5,280 nt of DNA, taken from NCBI GenBank assembly GCA_964390305.1, contig CAYMHT010000160.1, positions 1 through 5,280 of the forward strand, read 5' to 3'. The translations under genes and the position numbers were made by a program. Below are positions 1 through 5,165 of this stretch, in pieces. Position 1 is the stretch's first letter. Every line of letters begins with the position of its first letter. Under the pieces are notes generated by a model. It searched no databases, was not told the origin of the DNA, and was given only the letters and a program-made list of their open reading frames with translations. This DNA comes from SKLM01 sp964390305. Its GTDB lineage: Bacteria > Chloroflexota > Anaerolineae > B4-G1.

Positions 1-255
1 ATCTTGAGCGGGGCCCTCCCCGGTCAGGAACGACCCAACGTCGACTACGTCGTAGAAGGCGGCGCCGGCGTCTGGACCCCGACCCCGAGGGAAGCTGCCA
101 CGGCCGTCCGCGCGCTACTCGAGCCCGGTCGTTCTGCCCTGGTCGAAATGGCCAGCCGCGCCCGGGCCCTGGCTCGACCCGCCGCCGCACGACGCGTCGC
201 CGAGATCATTTGGGAGAATGCCGGGCGGGAGATTGGCCTGCAGACTCGTTCTTGA
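1..255 (+). CDS. GT28-family glycosyltransferase, C-terminal part (MGDG synthase / processive diacylglycerol glycosyltransferase-like), cut by window start
   Basis: Only the last 84 codons are present and the frame is open at the first base, so the start lies outside the window. Visible residues 7-10 are PGQE, followed by N13, Y16 and a GAG triplet at 21-23. This PGQE..N..Y.....GAG block is typical of the C-terminal nucleotide-sugar-binding half of GT28 enzymes, which include MurG, plant-type MGDG synthase and UgtP. The tail (about 28-84) is an Ala/Arg-rich helix pair with the common 'MA.RARALARP.AA.R.AE' pattern that closes these proteins. By family knowledge it would transfer a sugar from a UDP-sugar to a membrane lipid acceptor at the inner face of the membrane. 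The PGQE form favours the diacylglycerol glycosyltransferase branch over MurG, but the acceptor cannot be told from this fragment. The TGA stop (253-255) runs directly into the next gene's -10 box. Confidence 0.75.
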   Translation: MLSGALPGQERPNVDYVVEGGAGVWTPTPREAATAVRALLEPGRSALVEMASRARALARPAAARRVAEIIWENAGREIGLQTRS

Positions 256-261
256 TATAAT
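233..261 (+). promoter_or_regulatory. Sigma-70-type promoter for the small membrane protein, inside the end of the upstream gene
   Basis: The -10 box TATAAT (256-261) is a perfect consensus. It lies 17 bases after TTGGCC (233-238), which matches four of six -35 positions. The three bases before the -10 box are TGA, an extended -10 (TGn), and are also the stop codon of the upstream glycosyltransferase. Transcription should begin near 268, giving a 5' leader of roughly 34 bases. I infer that the next gene can be transcribed independently of the glycosyltransferase. Confidence 0.72.
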
Positions 262-286
262 CGTCAAGTCATAGATAACCTAGCTC

Positions 287-295
287 AAGGAGGGG
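287..295 (+). promoter_or_regulatory. Shine-Dalgarno site of the small membrane protein
   Basis: AAGGAGGGG ends six bases before the ATG at 302. It is near-perfect anti-16S complementarity at good spacing and fixes this start over the overlapping +1 frame. Confidence 0.85.
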
Positions 296-301
296 AAACC
301 C

Positions 302-664
302 ATGGACAGAGAATTCCGCGTTCTGCAGGTCATCAGTACCTTATGGAAGGTCTTCGCCTGGATCACCTTAATCGGTGGGATCCTGTTTGCAGTCGGCGTC
401 CTGCTGGCCGGGATCCTGGGCAGCGGAGGGGCCATCATGCGCCAGTTCGGTGGAGAACCCAGCATGATGCGCGGGGCTGTGGGGATCGTGAGCGGGGTCG
501 CCGGCTTCGTCATCACCGTCATCGCCGCCCTCATCTACTTCCTCATGCTCTACGCCGTCGGCGAACTGATCGATCTCCTTCTCGCCATCGAGGACAACAC
601 TCGCCAGACCGCGCAGCTTATGCAGGGCGAGGGTTCTCCAGAGGCCTCCCTCACGCCAAGGTAG
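302..664 (+). CDS. Small two-helix membrane protein, function unknown
   Basis: A 120-residue protein with a strong Shine-Dalgarno and its own promoter. Two hydrophobic segments are clear, at about residues 15-40 and 60-87. They are joined by a Gly/Met-rich loop (41-58) with R47, E52 and R57. After the second helix comes an acidic amphipathic stretch, 'GELIDLLLAIEDNTRQTAQLM' in outline (87-107, with E88, D91, E97, D98, R101), then a short polar tail. There is no cleavable signal peptide: the N-terminus begins charged (DREFR) and runs into the first helix. I do not recognise a named domain. The 'GELI.LLL.IE.NTR.TA' tail looks like one seen in uncharacterised small membrane proteins of several phyla and may be a cytoplasmic oligomerisation or partner-binding helix, but that is inference. 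It lies 47 bases after the glycosyltransferase, so a role in the envelope is possible. It ends 28 bases before a strong hairpin. Confidence 0.85.
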   Translation: MDREFRVLQVISTLWKVFAWITLIGGILFAVGVLLAGILGSGGAIMRQFGGEPSMMRGAVGIVSGVAGFVITVIAALIYFLMLYAVGELIDLLLAIEDNTRQTAQLMQGEGSPEASLTPR

Positions 665-692
665 GCACCAGGCCGCCGCCCCAGAAGCGATG

Positions 693-728
693 AGCGCGGC
701 CCCCTCGTGAGTACGAGGGGGCCGCGCT
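693..728. terminator. Hairpin terminator between convergent genes
   Basis: A perfect 16-bp inverted repeat (693-708 with 713-728) encloses a four-base GAGT loop. The stem is very GC-rich with five consecutive G:C pairs in the middle. It sits between the stop codons of two convergent genes (664 on plus, 750 on minus). The plus strand is followed by only a broken T run (TTACATTTG) and the minus strand by none, so the stem itself is the main evidence. I infer a shared, bidirectional transcription barrier. Confidence 0.8.
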
Positions 729-749
729 TACATTTGACTCAGTCAATGA

Positions 750-2027
750 CTAGGCGATGGCCTGCTCTCGCGCAGGGCCCACACCGATGAACGTCACCGG
801 TACCCCAGTCCACTCCTCGATGCGCGCCACGTACACCTGCGCCGCCTTGGGCAGATCCTCGCGGCGCCTAACGTCCGTGATGTCCTCTTCCCAGCCGGGC
901 AACTCCTCGTAGATCGGCTCCCACTGTGCCAGCGCCTCCACCCCGAACTCCGCCGGGAAGTGCTCGATCCGCTCGTCGCCTTGTGCGTAGGCGACCGCCG
1001 CCTTAAGCGTCTCCAACCCGCTGAGCACGTCCAGCTTGGTCAATGCGAATTCATCCAGGCCGTTCACCCGTGCCGCATAGCGCAGAATGGGGAGATCGAG
1101 CCAGCCGCAGCGGCGGGGGCGCCCGGTCGTCGTCCCGAACTCGTTCCCCGCCTCCCGTATCCGATCCCCAGTCTCACCCACCAACTCCGTTGGGAACGGA
1201 CCCTTGCCAACGCGGGTTGTGTACGCCTTCGCGACACCGACGACCCGTGAGACGTCCTTAGGGCTGAATCCAAGCCCCGTTGTTGCCCCTCCAGCGATCG
1301 TCGAGGAGCTGGTGACGTACGGATACGTTCCGTGATCAAGGTCGAGGAGCAGCCCTTGGGCACCCTCGCACAACACCGTCTTTCCCGCCTCCAGCGCCTC
1401 GCCAATCAGGGCCGATCCATCGACAAGATGGGGCGCCAGTCGCTCGGCGTACGCTCTGTAGGCAACAGCTGCATCCTCCACGGACAGCGGCTCGACGCCA
1501 AACCGCTCTAACCGTCCATTGTGCTCCGCGACCAGCGCCGCCACGCGCGCGGCGAACCCATCTGGATCGCTCATCTCCCCGGCGCGCAGGCTGACCCGCG
1601 CAGCCTTGTCGGCATACGTCGGACCGATGCCTCGTTTCGTGGTCCCGATCTCACCCTCCCCGCGCGAAACCTCCCGCGCGCCGTCCAGCGCCCGATGGCT
1701 GGGCAGAATCACGTGCGCAGCCGCGCTCAGCTTGAGCCGAGACGGCCCCACGTCCGCGCCAACCGACGACACTTCATCCATCTCCGTCGTCAGAATCTCC
1801 GGGTTCACCACAACACCAGCCCCGATAAGGAGCGTGACACGGGGATAGAGCACGCCGGAAGGTACCAGGTGCATCTTCAGCGTGTGTCCTTCGGCCACCA
1901 CCGTATGCCCGGCGTTGTCCCCACCGTTGAACCGGGCGACCATGTCCGCCTCACCCGCCAGCCCATCTACCACACGCCCTTTCCCTTCATCCCCCCACTG
2001 CGCCCCCACCACAACAGTAGCAGACAT
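750..2027 (-). CDS. purA: Adenylosuccinate synthetase
   Basis: PurA (425 residues) joins IMP and aspartate with GTP to give adenylosuccinate, the first committed step from IMP to AMP, in the cytoplasm. The sequence is full length for the family and carries its main signatures. The P-loop GDEGKGR is at 12-18 with catalytic base D13. NAGH at 38-41 includes H41. KRGIGPTY is in the first half. A TTGRPRR block gives R303 and R305 for the aspartate/IMP site. TKLDV gives D333, which reads the guanine base. These positions coincide with the E. coli numbering. The first codon could be GTG at 2030, but the AGGAGG at 2040-2035 is seven bases from the ATG at 2027 and only four from the GTG, so I choose the ATG. 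The gene has its own promoter and is convergent with the small membrane protein and divergent from the ATP-grasp gene. No other purine genes are adjacent. Confidence 0.97.
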   Translation of the reverse strand: MSATVVVGAQWGDEGKGRVVDGLAGEADMVARFNGGDNAGHTVVAEGHTLKMHLVPSGVLYPRVTLLIGAGVVVNPEILTTEMDEVSSVGADVGPSRLKLSAAAHVILPSHRALDGAREVSRGEGEIGTTKRGIGPTYADKAARVSLRAGEMSDPDGFAARVAALVAEHNGRLERFGVEPLSVEDAAVAYRAYAERLAPHLVDGSALIGEALEAGKTVLCEGAQGLLLDLDHGTYPYVTSSSTIAGGATTGLGFSPKDVSRVVGVAKAYTTRVGKGPFPTELVGETGDRIREAGNEFGTTTGRPRRCGWLDLPILRYAARVNGLDEFALTKLDVLSGLETLKAAVAYAQGDERIEHFPAEFGVEALAQWEPIYEELPGWEEDITDVRRREDLPKAAQVYVARIEEWTGVPVTFIGVGPAREQAIA

Positions 2028-2034
2028 CACACAT

Positions 2035-2040
2035 CCTCCT
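2035..2040 (-). promoter_or_regulatory. Shine-Dalgarno site of purA
   Basis: AGGAGG on the minus strand lies seven bases ahead of ATG 2027 and four ahead of the in-frame GTG at 2030. The spacing decides for the ATG. Confidence 0.8.
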
Positions 2041-2098
2041 CACACAGCCTCAAGACCAATCGGAGACAGCCCCACACAGACACTGCCTCTCCATGCCA

Positions 2099-2127
2099 AT
2101 GATACAACAACGACAACACGCCGTCAA
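2099..2127 (-). promoter_or_regulatory. purA promoter
   Basis: On the minus strand TTGACG (2127-2122, five of six consensus) is followed after exactly 17 bases by TATCAT (2104-2099, five of six). The start point would be near 2092, giving a leader of about 65 bases before the purA ATG. I see no purine riboswitch core and no clear PurR operator in that leader, so nothing visible suggests special control. Confidence 0.72.
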
Positions 2128-2236
2128 TGCCGGTGACCCCCGCACCGCCTCGTTCCCTCAGCACCCTCGCAGACCGCCCTCTCCACCCCCTTCGTCCCTC
2201 AACCCGCCTAAGGCTCCTTCCTCCGACCTCCCAATC
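2128..2236. other. Pyrimidine-rich spacer between divergent promoters
   Basis: The roughly 110 bases between the purA -35 box and the rightward -35 box are dominated by C and T on the plus strand, with repeated CCCTC, CCACC and TCCCT runs and few purines. No reading frame with a ribosome binding site and no strong hairpin is visible here. Such a tract could affect DNA shape or protein binding between the two promoters, but this is a compositional observation only. Confidence 0.5.
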
Positions 2237-2238
2237 AG

Positions 2239-2266
2239 TTGACGCTGCAGCCATGTACGCTATACT
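2239..2266 (+). promoter_or_regulatory. Promoter for the PPDK_N-like gene
   Basis: TTGACG (2239-2244, five of six) is followed after 16 bases by TATACT (2261-2266, five of six). The start point would be near 2273, leaving a leader of about 34 bases. It is back-to-back with the purA promoter; the two -35 boxes are about 110 bases apart. Confidence 0.72.
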
Positions 2267-2293
2267 CTGATCACAACGCCCAAGAAAATCGGC

Positions 2294-2298
2294 AGGAG
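2294..2298 (+). promoter_or_regulatory. Shine-Dalgarno site that decides the start of the PPDK_N-like gene
   Basis: AGGAG lies eight bases before the GTG at 2307. It overlaps the upstream in-frame GTG at 2298, which has no usable ribosome binding site of its own. This supports 2307 as the true start. Confidence 0.6.
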
Positions 2299-2306
2299 TG
2301 GACAAG

Positions 2307-4628
2307 GTGGACCCTCAGCCCGGACAAATCCCGCAGGTCCTGGAACTGTACCTGCACCTCTCTCAATACCCGATCCTGGCCCATCGCATCCGAGCTCGGA
2401 TGCGAGAGGAGCTCTTCGCGCGCGGCGTCATCGACCGGGACACCTTTGAGGCGGAGGTCAGGGAGAAGGCCGTTCTCTCGCAGCGGCGAGAAGGCCTGCA
2501 GGATCCTTTTGCCCAGGAGTCTGTCCGGGTGTGGGAGGAGCGGCTGGAGCAGATTCGAGATCATCTGACGGACTTCTACTTCGCCTACAACCTGCCCCAT
2601 ACGCTCTTCGAAGAGATCGTCCGAGACGTCGTGGCCCAAGGGGCACCGTCCCGTTCGGTCTCTCTGCCCTTCAACCCGGAGCTCGCTCCGCAGAGCATCT
2701 TGCTCGCCCAGGCGAAGGAGTACGCTGCCCTTCCCCCTGATCAGCGCCAGGAAATCCGCCACCACCTGAGAGAGATCACCGTCGTCCTGACCAAGAGCAT
2801 GATCAGTGATCAGATGGGATTCATCAACCTCGCCAAGAAGTTCTTCGAGGCCGACGATTTCGACACCATCGCCCAGCGGCGCATCGGTCACGGCAAGATC
2901 GGTGGAAAGGCGGCCGGGATGATGCTCGCCTGGAAGATCCTGCAGCAAGAAGAGCCCGGCGATTTGCCCCGTCTTCAGCAGCGCGTGGTGATCCCCGATT
3001 CCTACTTCATCGGCGCCGACGTCTTCTACGATTTTCACGCCCTCAATGATCTCGACCACTTCATAAATCAGAAGTACAAGAGGCAGGAGGAGATCGAGTC
3101 CGATTATCCGCACATTCAACAAGCCTACGTCGTAGGCGAGTTCCCCCAGGACGTCATGGCCGGTCTCCGCACTCTGCTGACCGAGGTGGGGAACGCGCCC
3201 CTCATTGTCCGCTCTTCAAGCCTCCTGGAGGATAACTTCGGGTTCTCCTTCGCCGGTAAGTACGACAGCTTCTTCTGCCCCAACCAGGGCACGTTCCGAG
3301 AGAACATGAATGCGCTGACCGGAGCGATCCGGCGTGTCTACGCCAGCGTCCTTAGTCCGGACGCGCTGCTCTATCGCCAGCGAATGGGGCTCGTCGACTA
3401 CGACGAGCGCATGGCCGTTCTCATTCAGAAGGTGCAGGGGGAGCGGTACGGAGACTACTTCTTCCCCGCGTTGGCAGGGGTGGGCTTCGGCCGCAACCCG
3501 TTTCGCTGGAGCCGGAGGATCCGTCCGGAGGACGGTCTCCTGCGCCTGGTGTGCGGGTTGGGCACGCGCGCGGTGGAGCGCGTCGCTAACGATTATCCCC
3601 GCATGATCGCCCTCAGCCACCCAGACCTGAGGCCCGAAACCAGCGTTCGACAGATCCGCAGGTATTCCCAGCACCTCGTGGACCTCATCGACCTGAAGGC
3701 AAATGCATTCAAAACCCTCCCGGTGAACGAAGTCCTCCACCGCGATTATCCAGGCATCCGCTTACTCGCCTCCGAGGACAAGGGGAGCTACTTACAGCCG
3801 ATCTACGCGCCAGGCGCGCTCCAGGACTCCCGGTTCGTGCTGACCTTCGATGGGTTGGTGAAGAATCAGGAGTTCCTGTCGCTGGTGCGCGCCGTGCTCG
3901 AGAAATTGGAGCGACACTACGACCAACCCGTCGACATCGAGTTCACCGTGGAAATCTCGCCAGAGCGGCCGGAGCGCTTCACCCTCCACCTGCTTCAGTG
4001 CCGTCCACAGAGCTGGCGCGAGGGGGGACGCGCCATAGACGTTCCCGTCGACAGAGTACCTCAGCATGACGTCATCTTCTTGGCCCGCCGGATGGTGCCC
4101 CACGGGCAGGTCGAACGCGTCCGTTACGTCGTCTACGTCGACCCCGGCGAATACGATCGCGCGCCGGATCACACGACCAGGCTGGGGATAGCCCGAGTTG
4201 TGGGGCGACTCAACAAACGTCTGGAGGGCACTCGCTTCATCCTCATGGGCCCCGGACGGTGGGGCACCAGCAACGTAGAACTGGGGCTCAAAGTGACCTA
4301 CGCCGAGATATACAACGCCCGCGCTCTGATCGAGATTGCACAGACCGGGACGGAGGGCGCCCCCGAGGTCTCGTACGGTACGCATTTCTTCCAGGATCTG
4401 GTGGAGTCACAGATCTACCCCCTGCCGCTCTACCTGAGTGCCCCTGATACGGTCTTTAATCACCGCTTCTTCGACGAGGCCCCCAATGCCTTGCCGGAGT
4501 TGCTCCCCGAGAGCGAAGAGTACGCGCAGTACGTCAAGGTGATAGATGTCCCGGCCATCACCGGCGGACGCCACCTCAACCTGGTTATGGACAGCGTCGA
4601 AGACCAGGCACTCGCGTACCTCACTTAG
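2307..4628 (+). CDS. PEP/pyruvate-dikinase-type ATP-grasp protein lacking the phosphohistidine and PEP-utilising domains
   Basis: A 773-residue protein (776 if the GTG at 2298 is used). Residues 1 to about 190 are largely helical and charged and not recognised. From about 196 to 570 there is a PPDK_N ATP-grasp domain. The glycine loop GKIGGKAAGM (196-205) includes K201. VRSSS includes R302, then comes FAGKYDSFF. LIQKVQG includes Q374, followed by GLGTR. The DIEF...LLQCRP segment supplies D543, E545, Q564 and R566, equivalent to the ATP/Mg residues of pyruvate phosphate dikinase. The last 200 residues contain GPGRWG (648-653) and GTHFFQDLVES (691-701). They have neither the TSHA-type phosphohistidine swivel motif nor the PEP-binding barrel, so annotation as PEP synthase would mislead. 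It probably phosphorylates or ligates an unknown substrate with ATP; the acceptor is not evident. It has its own promoter and is divergent from purA. No membrane segment or signal peptide is visible. Confidence 0.88.
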   Translation: MDPQPGQIPQVLELYLHLSQYPILAHRIRARMREELFARGVIDRDTFEAEVREKAVLSQRREGLQDPFAQESVRVWEERLEQIRDHLTDFYFAYNLPHTLFEEIVRDVVAQGAPSRSVSLPFNPELAPQSILLAQAKEYAALPPDQRQEIRHHLREITVVLTKSMISDQMGFINLAKKFFEADDFDTIAQRRIGHGKIGGKAAGMMLAWKILQQEEPGDLPRLQQRVVIPDSYFIGADVFYDFHALNDLDHFINQKYKRQEEIESDYPHIQQAYVVGEFPQDVMAGLRTLLTEVGNAPLIVRSSSLLEDNFGFSFAGKYDSFFCPNQGTFRENMNALTGAIRRVYASVLSPDALLYRQRMGLVDYDERMAVLIQKVQGERYGDYFFPALAGVGFGRNPFRWSRRIRPEDGLLRLVCGLGTRAVERVANDYPRMIALSHPDLRPETSVRQIRRYSQHLVDLIDLKANAFKTLPVNEVLHRDYPGIRLLASEDKGSYLQPIYAPGALQDSRFVLTFDGLVKNQEFLSLVRAVLEKLERHYDQPVDIEFTVEISPERPERFTLHLLQCRPQSWREGGRAIDVPVDRVPQHDVIFLARRMVPHGQVERVRYVVYVDPGEYDRAPDHTTRLGIARVVGRLNKRLEGTRFILMGPGRWGTSNVELGLKVTYAEIYNARALIEIAQTGTEGAPEVSYGTHFFQDLVESQIYPLPLYLSAPDTVFNHRFFDEAPNALPELLPESEEYAQYVKVIDVPAITGGRHLNLVMDSVEDQALAYLT

Positions 4629-4741
4629 TCGCAGCCGCCGAAGAGCGGTCGCGAGTACCGTCGACCGGCCTTGCAGTCATCGCACGTGACGCGCTTACGA
4701 GACAGCGACCTCCCCTGCTTGTGCAAGCTGGTCTGCAAGCC

Positions 4742-4761
4742 CGCCCCCCAGGGGCGCGTTT
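4742..4761 (+). terminator. Possible weak terminator of the PPDK_N-like gene
   Basis: CGCCCC (4742-4747) and GGGGCG (4751-4756) form a 6-bp GC stem with a three-base loop, followed by CGTTT. The T run is only three long and the stem lies 114 bases after the stop codon. A second stem, CGGTCG/CGACCG (4646-4651 with 4662-4667), is closer to the stop but has no T run. Neither is convincing, so read-through toward rpoC is possible. Confidence 0.3.
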
Positions 4762-4768
4762 CCAATGT

Positions 4769-4786
4769 GGGAACCCTCAAGTTCCC
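4769..4786. promoter_or_regulatory. Inverted repeat GGGAAC-N6-GTTCCC next to promoter P1
   Basis: Two perfect 6-base half-sites separated by six bases end two bases before the P1 -35 box. The length and symmetry suit a dimeric helix-turn-helix regulator's operator. It could also be a hairpin in transcripts reading through from upstream. The GAAC...GTTC core resembles the LexA half-sites of Gram-positive bacteria, but those have four bases between them, not six, so I do not call it a LexA box. Confidence 0.4.
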
Positions 4787-4788
4787 TA

Positions 4789-4817
4789 TTGACAACTGGG
4801 GCTATCTGTGGTATACT
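4789..4817 (+). promoter_or_regulatory. Promoter P1 upstream of rpoC
   Basis: TTGACA (4789-4794, perfect) is followed after 17 bases by TATACT (4812-4817, five of six), with TGG before the -10 box giving an extended TGn element. This is among the strongest promoter matches in the window. Transcription would begin near 4824, leaving about 340 bases before rpoC. No terminator lies between P1 and P2, so its transcript should run through P2 to the hairpin at 5093. Confidence 0.78.
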
Positions 4818-5035
4818 CTCTCAGCAGAACGTTAACAGCACCGACATCGTCGCTCCCCAGAGGGCCCGGGGGCTCGGCCGCTCGCCCTTGCGCATCGCCC
4901 CTCGCCCGCACGCTGTGGTGCAGACGGAAGAGGAAGGTTTGTTTCCAACAAAAAAGTGTCCACACGGCACCAACACTCCCTCAGGCCCATCCGGGAATCC
5001 GAACGCGATTTCCCTGCAGACGTCCCCGTCTCAGC

Positions 5036-5063
5036 TTGACAAAGTGACAGAACCCCATATAAT
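5036..5063 (+). promoter_or_regulatory. Promoter P2 upstream of rpoC
   Basis: TTGACA (5036-5041) and TATAAT (5058-5063) are both perfect consensus with a 16-base spacer. The start point would be near 5070, about 96 bases before the rpoC start. The first structure in its transcript is the terminator at 5093-5130, so terminated products would be about 60 bases long. Confidence 0.82.
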
Positions 5064-5092
5064 GTAGGTTTGCGGTTACACCAACTCTACGC

Positions 5093-5130
5093 GAAGCGCT
5101 GAGCCCTGATAAGCCTTCAGCGCTTCTTTT
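5093..5130 (+). terminator. Intrinsic terminator / attenuator between P2 and rpoC
   Basis: GAAGCGCTGA (5093-5102) pairs perfectly over 10 bp with TCAGCGCTTC (5117-5126), closing a 14-base loop, and TTTT (5127-5130) then AT follow. It is oriented to stop rightward transcription. It lies downstream of both P1 and P2 and ends 35 bases before the rpoC ATG, so both transcripts must pass it to reach the gene. That arrangement is the hallmark of attenuation or processive antitermination, though a small RNA 3' end is also possible. Confidence 0.75.
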
Positions 5131-5155
5131 ATGCTAGAGAACTCCCTAGAAAAAC

Positions 5156-5162
5156 AGGAAGG
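5156..5162 (+). promoter_or_regulatory. Shine-Dalgarno site of rpoC
   Basis: AGGAAGG precedes a tandem ATG ATG at 5163 and 5166. The AGGA core is six bases from the second ATG and three from the first, favouring 5166. Confidence 0.7.
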
Positions 5163-5165
5163 ATG

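Larger units (their letters stand above)
4629..5165 (+). other. Gene-free leader region upstream of rpoC
   Basis: This 537-base stretch holds no convincing reading frame: the two longest (4765-5067 and 4808-5047) lack a ribosome binding site, overlap promoter P1, and look compositionally random. It holds short hairpins at 4646-4667, 4742-4756 and 4938-4952, an inverted repeat at 4769-4786, promoters P1 and P2, and an intrinsic terminator at 5093-5130. I did not recognise 6S RNA, SRP RNA, tmRNA, RNase P RNA, a T-box or a ribosomal-protein leader in it. It reads as a long regulatory leader for rpoC, or as one or two small RNAs followed by rpoC. Confidence 0.6.

Noticed and set aside
343..693. 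Alternative frame overlapping the small membrane protein
   Set aside because: The frame from 302 has an ideal ribosome binding site and clear membrane helices. The overlapping frame is Arg/His-rich with no start signal.
1521..2102. 193-codon plus-strand frame opposite purA
   Set aside because: It overlaps an unmistakable purA on the other strand and its translation is Arg/His/Pro-rich, typical of a GC-rich shadow frame.
2271..3122. 283-codon open frame on the minus strand
   Set aside because: It lies antisense to the PPDK_N-like gene, whose protein has clear motifs. Long antisense frames are expected opposite GC-rich genes. It has no ribosome binding site or recognisable domain.
3216..4385. 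Two more minus-strand frames (3216-3740 and 3792-4385)
   Set aside because: Both are shadows of the same gene, with no start signals and no recognisable motifs.
2307..4628. Annotation as phosphoenolpyruvate synthase (ppsA) or pyruvate phosphate dikinase (ppdK)
   Set aside because: The length is similar to PpsA, but the ATP-grasp domain begins near residue 196 rather than at the N-terminus, and neither the catalytic-histidine motif nor the PEP-binding C-terminal barrel is present.
4769..4786. LexA (SOS) operator
   Set aside because: The GAAC and GTTC half-sites are six bases apart, whereas the known Gram-positive-type LexA site has four. No SOS gene is nearby.
4765..5067. 100-codon frame in the region upstream of rpoC (and 79 codons at 4808-5047)
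   Set aside because: The first starts upstream of the P1 transcription start, the second inside the P1 promoter, and neither has a Shine-Dalgarno. The translations are low-information and Pro/Ser/Arg-rich, and the first frame extends across the P2 promoter.
5070..5102. Possible leader peptide TTG-start MRLHQLYAKR ending at TGA in the terminator stem
   Set aside because: It would require leaderless initiation at TTG with no ribosome binding site and shows no run of regulatory codons. Ten codons are easily open by chance.
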